IMG/VR virus record: IMGVR_UViG_3300042485_004773
Coordinates: 1-20,138 of that record
Direction: 5' to 3' (one strand)
DNA from: a virus
DNA: 20,138 bases
Shown: one piece after another, positions 6,751 through 11,969 of the stretch
How the letters are laid out: every line of letters starts with the position of its first letter
How positions within the stretch are numbered: position 1 is the first letter of the stretch
Notes under the pieces: generated by a model
What the model was told of the DNA's origin: nothing
The model's database searches: none
What the model saw: only the letters and a program-made list of their open reading frames with translations
Translations under genes and position numbers: made by a program

Positions 6751-7040
6751 GCCGCACCCCCAATCGAAGCCCGGAACGCCCGGCCGGCGTCCGTCACATG
6801 GATGAAGCAGTCGCGCCGATCCTCGCCCTTGCGCCGCTCCAGCAGCCCTTCCCGCACCATGCGATCGAGCGCACGGGTGATGACGGGCTTATCGACCATG
6901 ATCGCGGCCGCCATTTCCTTGACGCGCAGCGGCTGGCGCGCGTCCATGGCGACGCCGATGATGGCGAGCTGGCGCGCGGTCAGGTCGATGTAGGAGGGCG
7001 ACCGTACGAAGGTCAGCGCCTGGTCGATGAGGTCAGCCAT
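6747..7040 (-). CDS. MarR-like winged-helix protein
   Basis: 97 residues, shorter than typical MarR proteins (about 140). The winged helix-turn-helix is clear: LTARQLAIIGVAMDA, then LRVKEMAAAIMVDKPVITRA as helix-turn-recognition helix, then LDRMVREGLLERRKGEDRRD as the wing, and the C-terminal VTDAGRAF. The N-terminal dimer helix is reduced to about 20 residues (MADLIDQALTFVRSPSYIDL). It may be a phage regulator or may blunt a host stress or defence promoter; the target is unknown. It sits mid-operon and overlaps the neighbours by 8 and 4 nt, so it is made together with the accessory proteins when the repressor is lifted. Confidence 0.85.
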   Translation of the reverse strand: MADLIDQALTFVRSPSYIDLTARQLAIIGVAMDARQPLRVKEMAAAIMVDKPVITRALDRMVREGLLERRKGEDRRDCFIHVTDAGRAFRASIGGAA

Positions 7041-7383
7041 TGGGCTTATCCAATTCCTTGTGGGCGAGCATCATCAGCTCGGCGTTCGCCTTGGCGATGG
7101 CGGCGTCGGCGCCGGGGGTTGAGCCACTCACGAACTCTTCGTCCGATCCGGCTGCGCGACAAGCGTTGTGGAACCGGCCGCGAAGGTCGATCAACTCCGA
7201 CAGCAGTTCCGGAGCGGCGGCGACCAGCGGACCGATGACATCCCGCTCCGCAAAGCCGGAATGGTGTCCCACCGATGCCACGACCGCGCCATGCGGACGC
7301 CCTGGCGCCGGGGCAGTGTGAACCTGCCCGGCGTTAGAATTCAGCCGCCAGGGGCCGTGCAGCGCTTCCATCATGGCGCTCAT
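7033..7383 (-). CDS. Ea22-like small phage protein
   Basis: 116 residues from the ATG at 7383, fixed by an ATGA overlap with the upstream gene. It has the general Ea22-like layout: HGPWRLNSNAGQVHTAP at the N-terminus, then RDVIGPLVAAAPELLSELIDL, then ADAAIAKANAELMMLAHKEL at the end. No biochemical role is known for such proteins. An alternative ATG three codons downstream (7374) would also fit. Confidence 0.8.
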   Translation of the reverse strand: MSAMMEALHGPWRLNSNAGQVHTAPAPGRPHGAVVASVGHHSGFAERDVIGPLVAAAPELLSELIDLRGRFHNACRAAGSDEEFVSGSTPGADAAIAKANAELMMLAHKELDKPNG

Positions 7384-7703
7384 GACGGTTCGAGATCGCC
7401 AGCGTGGACGTTGACGCCCATGTCGATCAGGGCATTGAGCCACATGTCGCGCATCTCGGGCGTGCAATGCTCGGTCGCGTCCAACCAGTTCGGCGAGCGG
7501 CCATGCAGCGCGCTGAAGCGCACGCCGTAGAACAAGCTCTGCGCATTGTGCGGCAGTTCCGGCTCATGCTCGGCGCCGCACATCTCGCAATGCCCAAGCT
7601 TGGCCGGCATCAGCATCATGGTCGTGGTGCCCGGCGTTTCCTCGCCGGTGGTCATGTCCACAGTCACCATCTTGGTTTCGATCGGAATCATGGGGCGCGT
7701 CAT
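7380..7703 (-). CDS. Conserved phage protein with CxxC motif
   Basis: 107 residues. The N-terminal 30 are Thr- and Met-rich (VTVDMTTGEETPGTTTMML). The rest has GHCEMCGAEHEPELPHNAQ, then SLFYGVRFSALHGRSPNW, then ATEHCTPEMRDMWLNALIDM. A CxxC plus a later His-Cys could bind zinc. I have the impression of a phage family with the same HEPE-PHNAQSL core, of unknown function. AGGA precedes the ATG. A gap of 95 nt separates it from the upstream small gene, the only notable gap in the operon. Confidence 0.82.
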   Translation of the reverse strand: MTRPMIPIETKMVTVDMTTGEETPGTTTMMLMPAKLGHCEMCGAEHEPELPHNAQSLFYGVRFSALHGRSPNWLDATEHCTPEMRDMWLNALIDMGVNVHAGDLEPS

Positions 7704-7798
7704 GGTTCTGTCCTGTTGGCGGCCAGCCCGCCTCGAAGGCCGGCCGCTGGGGGTTAGGCGACGTCATTGGGGGCGGACGTCCGAGGCTTTGGGGTTCG

Positions 7799-7927
7799 TT
7801 AATTCCTGCGGGGCGCGGTCGGCGGGGGCAGCGGCTTACGCCTGTCACCCTCGACATGGACGCGGCCCCAATGTTCGGCGCCCTGACGCGGAAGCGGCTG
7901 AAGCGGGACGGGCACAGGCTTAGCCAC
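7799..7927 (-). CDS. Very small Pro-rich phage protein, GTG start
   Basis: 42 residues from a GTG at 7927, ending with TAA at 7799. A strong GGGAGG lies 6 nt upstream and the start overlaps the preceding gene by 8 nt, matching the operon's coupling style. The sequence is MAKPVPVPLQPLPRQGAEHW, then a short strand GRVHVEGDRRK, then PPPTAPRR. It is too short for a domain call. It fills a gap otherwise unusual for this operon. Confidence 0.5.
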   Translation of the reverse strand: MAKPVPVPLQPLPRQGAEHWGRVHVEGDRRKPLPPPTAPRRN

Positions 7928-8150
7928 GGCTCGCCTCCCACGCTTCCAGCGCCTCAAGCGCCTGCTCCCGCGCGCCGGCCGCGCCGATCGAGAGGGCAAT
8001 GCCGTCAGCCAGGTCGGTGTCGACGGTGGCGGTCAGCAGCCGATTGAGCGCGCGGGCCAGCAAGGTCGGGACATCGCCCGCGATCGGACCGGGCGACACC
8101 GGCGCGTCGGTGCCCAGCACGCGCTGGACGGGGAAGCCGATCACATCCAC
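7920..8150 (-). CDS. Small phage protein of unknown function, GTG start
   Basis: 76 residues from the GTG at 8150. A second in-frame GTG at 8144 forms a GTGA overlap with the upstream stop and may be the true start (74 residues). The sequence is helical from residue 28 (LLARALNRLLTATVDTDLAD, then AREQALEALEAWEA). No family recognised. The start lacks a clear ribosome site, consistent with coupling to the upstream gene. Confidence 0.7.
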   Translation of the reverse strand: MDVIGFPVQRVLGTDAPVSPGPIAGDVPTLLARALNRLLTATVDTDLADGIALSIGAAGAREQALEALEAWEASRG

Positions 8151-8566
8151 GACGCGACATTCCGTGCGATGGCGAAGAACAGCACGCCGAAGGCAACCAC
8201 GCCGCCCGCGATCATGACAACCTCATGCCAGAGGTTCGCGGTCCAGATCTGGGAGATATGGCGCTTGCGATATTCGGGCGTGCCGACGGTGAAGGCCGCA
8301 GCGCGCGGCACCGGCCGGCCAAACTGGCGCAGATAATCCTCCGCCCAGGCAACGACGCCCTCTTCCTGCCCGTCCGGCATGCCCAGCGCATGAGCCAGCC
8401 GCTCAAGGCGCAGCCAGGCGTCCTCGAAGTCCTGCACAGCATGCGCGCTATGGACGTCGCACAGATATTGCGTGAGCCAGTCCAGCTCGACGGAGGCGAT
8501 GTCTGCCTCGATGCCTTTGGGGAAGGAGCCGGCGCGGAGCGTCGCGGCAGTGATGAGAGCGAGCAT
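8141..8566 (-). CDS. First gene of the leftward operon: C-terminal membrane-anchored protein
   Basis: 141 residues. A soluble helical part (DWLTQYLCDVHSAHAVQDFE, DAWLRLERLAHALGM, AWAEDYLRQFGRP) is followed by a single hydrophobic segment near the C-terminus (VVMIAGGVVAFGVLFFAIA), which predicts a tail-anchored inner-membrane protein with the bulk in the cytoplasm. GGGAGG lies 4 nt before the ATG. It directly follows the operator-covered promoter at 8593-8621, so it is the first protein made from the leftward transcript. Membrane anchoring and position would suit an exclusion or host-takeover role, but this is inference. Confidence 0.78.
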   Translation of the reverse strand: MLALITAATLRAGSFPKGIEADIASVELDWLTQYLCDVHSAHAVQDFEDAWLRLERLAHALGMPDGQEEGVVAWAEDYLRQFGRPVPRAAAFTVGTPEYRKRHISQIWTANLWHEVVMIAGGVVAFGVLFFAIARNVASWM

Positions 8567-8592
8567 ATGGCCTCCCGTTGATTACGGGATCG

Positions 8593-8621
8593 ATATTACG
8601 ATTATCGTAATACACGGTCAA
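8593..8621 (-). promoter_or_regulatory. Leftward early promoter (P_L-like)
   Basis: Minus-strand -35 TTGACC (8616-8621), 17-bp spacer, -10 TAATAT (8593-8598). The 17-bp perfect palindrome (8595-8611) fills the spacer and overlaps the -10, so a bound repressor would block polymerase. The leader is about 20 nt and carries GGGAGG before the ATG at 8566. Confidence 0.8.
8595..8611. promoter_or_regulatory. Repressor operator O1 (left)
   Basis: ATTACGAT-T-ATCGTAAT, a perfect 8+1+8 palindrome lying between the -35 and -10 of the leftward promoter. It is the best copy of the set of five. Confidence 0.88.
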
Positions 8622-8629
8622 GCTAGAAA

Positions 8630-8646
8630 AATACGGTTATCGTAAT
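8630..8646. promoter_or_regulatory. Repressor operator O2 (left)
   Basis: AATACGGT-T-ATCGTAAT. The right half is perfect and the left half matches at 6 of 8. Its centre is 35 bp from O1, upstream of the leftward promoter's -35. Confidence 0.75.
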
Positions 8647-8659
8647 TTTCGGCCAGCGG

Positions 8660-8668
8660 TTATCCACA
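8660..8668 (+). promoter_or_regulatory. DnaA box
   Basis: TTATCCACA, identical to the strongest E. coli DnaA box. It lies 14 bp beyond operator O2 in a non-coding stretch. No second perfect box was seen nearby. Confidence 0.5.
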
Positions 8669-8762
8669 GCTTTCTATGCCGATGAAAAACAAGCCGTCTT
8701 TCATTCCGGCTTCGGATCGATAGAACATAGAGAGAACAACGTTCGATTCGATGTGGGGTGCG

Positions 8763-9050
8763 ATGAGCGGGAGGACGGTTTACAGGGCTGTTTGTCTGGG
8801 TCGGCCGATAGGGCCGTGGCGCAGCTCGCTGAGGCAGGTGCATCGCGATCTGATGGAAGAGGGGCTGGGGCAGTACAGCGAATGGAGCCGCACGTTCTAC
8901 GTTACCGTGCCCGGCGATATTCAGCACGCATGGAGAAGCGATGTCCAGCGCGCGAACCAATCACATGCGGGAAGCGCGCCAAATAACCCGGCCGATGATA
9001 CGAAAGCCGCCGCCGCTGATCGGGATATCCTGGTGCGACGGGTTGCTTGA
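8763..9050 (+). CDS. Small protein convergent with the repressor gene
   Basis: 95 residues from the ATG at 8763; an ATG at 8751 in frame is the alternative. GGGGTG lies just before the ATG. The first 60 residues have a phage-like pattern: YRAVCLGRPIGPWRSS, then RQVHRDLMEEGLGQYSEW, then RTFYVTVPGDI. The tail is low-complexity and its last 90 nt lie antisense to the 3' end of the repressor gene. It is the only rightward gene between the left operators and the repressor. No function recognised, and no clear promoter was found. Confidence 0.6.
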   Translation: MSGRTVYRAVCLGRPIGPWRSSLRQVHRDLMEEGLGQYSEWSRTFYVTVPGDIQHAWRSDVQRANQSHAGSAPNNPADDTKAAAADRDILVRRVA

Positions 9051-9584
9051 ACAGGGGACCAGCCGCGCCGGGCTTTCCTGGTATTGCTTGAAGGTGGTCT
9101 CACCCTCCCCGTTTTCGACGACATAATAGCGACCCGGCCAGAGATCGAGATCGGTCGGGTCAATAATGATCGTGGATTTATCGGGAACGACGAGATCCAT
9201 GGAATCACCGTCGACCGTGAGCGCGTAGGCGCTGGACGGCAGGGACGGATCGGGCGAGGGAATGGAACGCCGCGCGCTGCTGATAGCCTCACGCCAATTG
9301 CCGCCGGGAACTTCGCCCAGCAGCGGGATGGGCCGCGCGGCTGGTGGCGCATCTTCTTGCATTCCTAGCCACGCAGCGACCGCAGGCATCTCGTGCTGCT
9401 GCACGCGACGATTGCCCTTGATCACCTCCGCTATGCGCGCCGGGGCAACGCCAATGTGAGCAGCAAGCTCGTTCTGCTTGAACATCTTGGCGGCCCACTG
9501 GCGGCGCAGCTCAGCGACAATTTCATCATGATTCGGCACTGGGATACATTGCGAAAATCGTAATGGGTGGTCGATGACGGACAT
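8961..9584 (-). CDS. S24-family prophage repressor (CI/LexA-like)
   Basis: 207 residues. An N-terminal helix-turn-helix lies at about 33-60 ([20 protein letters not shown], then VIKGNRR). The S24 domain has [10 protein letters not shown] as the cleavage region, Ser128 ([10 protein letters not shown]) and Lys166 (ETTFKQYQ) as the catalytic dyad, and the ending FRIIGRVIW. It should bind the five palindromes around it and be cleaved on RecA activation. The usual Ala-Gly scissile bond appears as Gly-Gly (residues 94-95). The ATG at 9584 is chosen because AAGGA lies 9 nt upstream; a GTG at 9539 would start nearer the HTH (192 residues) but has no ribosome site. With the ATG start, two operators fall within the start region and first codons, allowing self-repression. 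Confidence 0.9.
   Translation of the reverse strand: MSVIDHPLRFSQCIPVPNHDEIVAELRRQWAAKMFKQNELAAHIGVAPARIAEVIKGNRRVQQHEMPAVAAWLGMQEDAPPAARPIPLLGEVPGGNWREAISSARRSIPSPDPSLPSSAYALTVDGDSMDLVVPDKSTIIIDPTDLDLWPGRYYVVENGEGETTFKQYQESPARLVPCSSNPSHQDIPISGGGFRIIGRVIWRASRM
9548..9564. promoter_or_regulatory. Repressor operator O3 (right)
   Basis: ATTGCGAA-A-ATCGTAAT. The right half is perfect and the left half matches at 6 of 8. It lies within the first codons of the repressor gene if that gene starts at 9584. Confidence 0.7.
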
Positions 9585-9590
9585 CGTAAT
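9574..9590. promoter_or_regulatory. Repressor operator O4 (right)
   Basis: ATGACGGA-C-ATCGTAAT. The right half is perfect and the left half matches at 5 of 8. It covers the repressor ATG at 9584. Confidence 0.65.
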
Positions 9591-9596
9591 CAATCC

Positions 9597-9624
9597 TTGC
9601 GAAAAATTACGGTAATCGTAATAT
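9597..9624 (+). promoter_or_regulatory. Rightward early promoter (P_R-like)
   Basis: -35 TTGCGA (9597-9602), 16-bp spacer, -10 TAATAT (9619-9624). Operator O5 fills the spacer just as O1 fills that of the leftward promoter. The expected start point, about 7 nt past the -10, falls on the ATG at 9631. Confidence 0.7.
9606..9622. promoter_or_regulatory. Repressor operator O5 (right)
   Basis: ATTACGGT-A-ATCGTAAT, with the left half matching at 7 of 8 and a perfect right half. It covers the rightward promoter. Confidence 0.82.
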
Positions 9625-9630
9625 GGCGAA

Positions 9631-9849
9631 ATGCGGAACGCGGCAGAAATAGTAGAAGCGCTTGGCGGCACGGTTGCTGTCGCCAATGCGCTGGGCATCG
9701 CACCAACGACGGTATCGAGCTGGAAGAAAGCCGGCCGGATACCCCCATGGCGGGTGCCAGTCATCCGTCAAATGGCCGAGAAATCCTCGATCGCGCTGCC
9801 GGACATCTCCCCGCCTATCGCAACCGCAACGACATTTCCAACAGATTAA
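9631..9849 (+). CDS. Cro/YdaS-like DNA-binding protein
   Basis: 72 residues. The N-terminal helix-turn-helix is clear: [20 protein letters not shown], then [17 protein letters not shown], then [10 protein letters not shown]. This is the YdaS-like or Cro-like pattern of phage antirepressors that act on the same operators as the repressor and favour lytic growth. No ribosome site precedes the ATG, and the promoter -10 ends 7 nt before it, so the mRNA may be leaderless. It is the first gene of the rightward early operon and divergent from the repressor. Confidence 0.85.
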   Translation: MRNAAEIVEALGGTVAVANALGIAPTTVSSWKKAGRIPPWRVPVIRQMAEKSSIALPDISPPIATATTFPTD

Positions 9850-9896
9850 TCATCTTTTGTTCACCCATCGTTCCATTTTTGTACAGCGGGGACCAC

Positions 9897-10460
9897 ATGT
9901 CTGAGGGCAGCATCGCAGCGGACCAGCTTCGTCTTCTGATCGAGCGCATCGAGCGGCTGGAGGAAGAGAAGAAGGGGATCAGCGACGACATCAAGGACGT
10001 CTATCTGGAAGCCAAGGCGACCAGCTACGACCCGAAGATCATGCGCCAGATCATCCGCCTGCGCAAAATGCAGCCGCACGACCGTCAGGAAATGCAGGCG
10101 GTGCTGGAAACCTATCTCTCCGCGCTCGGCATGGAAGACGGCCCCGGCTGCCAGCCGGACATGTATGAAGGCCATGACGGCCGGCCCGAACCGAGCAAGC
10201 CCGCCCCTGCCCCGACGGCAGACGATGCGGAACGCTTCACGGCGGCGCTGAGCCTAGTGGTGGATCATCAGAACGCGTCCGCCTCGTGGCTGCAGCGTCA
10301 GATGCGCATCGGCTATAACAGCGCGCAGCGGCTGATCGAAGAACTGGAGCGCAAGGGCGTGGTGGGTCCGCCCAACCATATCGGCAAGCGCGACGTGCTG
10401 ATCCCGGCCGGTGGACAGGCGCAGGCGGCATTGCAGGCCATGCACGAGGCGGCTGGCTGA
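9897..10460 (+). CDS. GapR (DUF2312) domain fused to an FtsK gamma-like winged helix
   Basis: 187 residues. Residues 8-79 match GapR/DUF2312: [20 protein letters not shown], then [13 protein letters not shown], then [10 protein letters not shown] and a helix ending YLSALGM. GapR binds overtwisted DNA ahead of moving polymerases and works with gyrase and topoisomerase IV in Caulobacter. After a linker (about 80-108), residues 109-170 match the FtsK gamma domain: [17 protein letters not shown], then [20 protein letters not shown], then [20 protein letters not shown]. In FtsK this winged helix reads KOPS sequences and contacts XerD. The fusion is unusual. It is the second early gene after the Cro-like gene and overlaps the methyltransferase start by 1 nt (TGATG). 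GGGGA lies 5 nt before the ATG. A role in phage DNA topology or replication is inferred. Confidence 0.88.
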   Translation: MSEGSIAADQLRLLIERIERLEEEKKGISDDIKDVYLEAKATSYDPKIMRQIIRLRKMQPHDRQEMQAVLETYLSALGMEDGPGCQPDMYEGHDGRPEPSKPAPAPTADDAERFTAALSLVVDHQNASASWLQRQMRIGYNSAQRLIEELERKGVVGPPNHIGKRDVLIPAGGQAQAALQAMHEAAG

Positions 10461-11164
10461 TGCTTGATGTCACCACACCCGCGGTCGTGACGATGGATCA
10501 TGCCACGCTCTATCTCGCCGATGCCAACGAGCTGCTGCACCGCCTCGGTCGTGTGCTGCTGGTTGCCGACCCGCCCTATCTGTTCGACAATTCGGGCGGC
10601 GGCGCTTTTCGCGCTGCGCGTGGCGCATCGGACCAGATCGTTGCGGAGCGGCTGGACGAGGGCTTCGATCACAGCATCATCAATCCGCTGCTGCATCCCA
10701 GCGTCGTCGTGTTCTGCCACAACGACCAGTTGCCCGAACTGCTCGCCTATCTGACTGGCAATTACCGCCGGGTGTGCGTGAACGTGTGGATCAAGCCCAA
10801 CCCGTCGCCGCATCGGAACAAGCATTATCTGGCGGACACGGAGTTCTTCATCCACGCCTGGCAGGAAGGCCATCACCCGGTTGGCGATCACCACGACATG
10901 CACCGCCATGTCACCGCGCGCAGCCAGCCGTCAAAAGTCCACGACCATCCCACGGTGAAGCCGGATGCTGTGATGGAAAAGATCATCGCCAATATGGGCG
11001 AGGGCATCATCTGCGACCCGTTCATGGGCACCGGCTCGACTGGCGTCGCAGCGGTCAAGGCCGGCCGGACGTTCATCGGGATCGAGCATAATCCCAAGCA
11101 TTTCGCCACCGCTGTCGAACGGCTGCGGCTGGCCCATGAGCAGCGTCCCCACGCGCCACCCTGA
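10460..11164 (+). CDS. Orphan DNA methyltransferase (beta class, N6-A or N4-C)
   Basis: 234 residues. Motif IV DPPY (37-40) comes first and the SAM-binding motif DPFMGTGSTG (186-195) last, the beta-class order. The segment HPTVKP (163-168), typical just before motif I in this group, is also present. It should methylate adenine N6 or cytosine N4 in a short site that cannot be predicted from the sequence. No restriction enzyme gene is nearby, so it is an orphan enzyme, likely protecting phage DNA or tuning gene expression. Translation is coupled to the GapR fusion by a TGATG overlap. An alternative ATG at 10493 would remove 11 residues. Confidence 0.9.
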   Translation: MLDVTTPAVVTMDHATLYLADANELLHRLGRVLLVADPPYLFDNSGGGAFRAARGASDQIVAERLDEGFDHSIINPLLHPSVVVFCHNDQLPELLAYLTGNYRRVCVNVWIKPNPSPHRNKHYLADTEFFIHAWQEGHHPVGDHHDMHRHVTARSQPSKVHDHPTVKPDAVMEKIIANMGEGIICDPFMGTGSTGVAAVKAGRTFIGIEHNPKHFATAVERLRLAHEQRPHAPP

Positions 11165-11344
11165 TCCCAGTTACCCCCTTTCGGCATGCAGCCCGGACGC
11201 CGCGTCGGCCCGGGTGGAAACAAGGCCACGATGTCCCGCCGGCTGGTTCGTACTCCCAGCCGGCAGGGGCCAAGCGGTTCGATCTGGGGGCAAGGCTACT
11301 GCCGTAAATCGTGGTCACCGACGCACATTTTTGAGGAGATCATC
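11165..11344. other. Leader region with a 9-bp hairpin
   Basis: This is the longest non-coding stretch of the rightward early region (180 bp). It contains GCCGGCTGG (11238-11246), a 9-nt loop and CCAGCCGGC (11256-11264), a perfect 9-bp stem. No T-run follows, so it is not a standard terminator. No convincing promoter was found. It ends in GAGGAG before the next gene. Confidence 0.5.
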
Positions 11345-11581
11345 ATGTCTGAGATTCACCCGGCACCGGCCGAGTTCTCGTCCGACCAGATCGGCGCCGA
11401 CCCAATCCTGCGCTACTTCCATTATTCCCACCTGCCGCCCGTCCTGCAGGGCGCATCGCGGCCGTTCTGCGATCTCGCCCGCCACATCGTGGAAACGCTG
11501 CCGCGCAATCCCGAGCGCACCGTCGCGCTGCGCAAGCTGCTGGAAGCCAAGGACGCGGCTGTCCGCGCCAACGTCAACTGA
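11345..11581 (+). CDS. Small helical protein resembling Acb2/Tad1-type hairpins
   Basis: 78 residues. After a short leader, residues 19-75 read DPILRYFHYSHLPPVLQGAS, then RPFCDLARHIVETLPRN, then PERTVALRKLLEAKDAAVRA. The pattern is F-x-Y, then PP, a first helix, a loop P-R-N-x-ER, then a second helix ALRKLLEAKDAAVRA. It follows the layout I recall for the Acb2/Tad1 hairpin family, which has F-x-Y-x-PP, helix, CPDSREKSLAL and EEAVMWAN. Acb2 proteins form oligomers that sequester cyclic nucleotides made by CBASS defence. The match is by pattern, not alignment. GAGGAG lies 7 nt before the ATG. It is expressed in the early region with a methyltransferase, a fitting place for a counter-defence protein. 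The gene is certain; the function is tentative. Confidence 0.85.
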   Translation: MSEIHPAPAEFSSDQIGADPILRYFHYSHLPPVLQGASRPFCDLARHIVETLPRNPERTVALRKLLEAKDAAVRANVN

Positions 11582-11591
11582 GGGGCCTATC

Positions 11592-11882
11592 ATGAAGACA
11601 GATTCCTTTTCCAGCGCGGAGATCGCCGACCGATCCCTGTCGATGTTCGAGGTGATCTCGGGCGAACTGAGTAACGCGATCGCTCGCACCAATGAGCTCG
11701 CCGACCGGCTGCACACGCGGAACGACCGCCTGTTCGGAACCGCCCCTGAGGGCGGGGATGACCCGCATCCTGTGCCGTCGCCGGACGGCGCCATTCAGAC
11801 CGCCATGCTCCTGCTCTCTGACCTTAATTTCGCGCTCGACCGCGTGAATGCGCAGGTGGAGCGCCAGCACGTCCTGATCTGA
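11592..11882 (+). CDS. Small helical phage protein
   Basis: 96 residues. Two long helices (DRSLSMFEVISGELSNAIAR then TNELADRLHTRNDRLFG, and AIQTAMLLLSDLNFALDRVN then AQVERQHVLI) are separated by a Pro/Gly/Asp linker. This suggests a coiled-coil or helical-bundle adaptor. No family recognised. GAGGGG lies 7 nt before the ATG, and the gap to the upstream gene is only 10 nt, so the two are co-transcribed. Confidence 0.82.
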   Translation: MKTDSFSSAEIADRSLSMFEVISGELSNAIARTNELADRLHTRNDRLFGTAPEGGDDPHPVPSPDGAIQTAMLLLSDLNFALDRVNAQVERQHVLI

Positions 11883-11887
11883 CCAGA

Positions 11888-11906
11888 CCCCGGCCATGTG
11901 CCGGGG
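11888..11906 (+). terminator. Hairpin without T-run after the small early genes
   Basis: CCCCGGC, loop CATGT, GCCGGGG: a 7-bp perfect stem 5 nt after the stop codon. There is no T-run, so it may act as an mRNA 3' stabiliser, a partial terminator, or a target for antitermination. No strong terminator separates it from the downstream genes. Confidence 0.4.
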
Positions 11907-11969
11907 CGAGGCTGAGATCAGCGGGTGCCATATGCAAATCGAACTGCCCTTTCATCAGGAGTGCGCCAC

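Noticed and set aside
7564-7767. Small minus-strand frame starting MTSPNPQRPAFEAGW in the 95-nt operon gap
   Set aside because: It overlaps the CxxC gene by about 140 nt in another frame, has no ribosome site, and gives a His/Asp-rich product typical of a shifted frame.
9857-9885. TTGTTC-17-TGTACA as a separate promoter for the GapR fusion
   Set aside because: The -10 matches the consensus at only 3 of 6 positions, and the gene can be read from the rightward early promoter.
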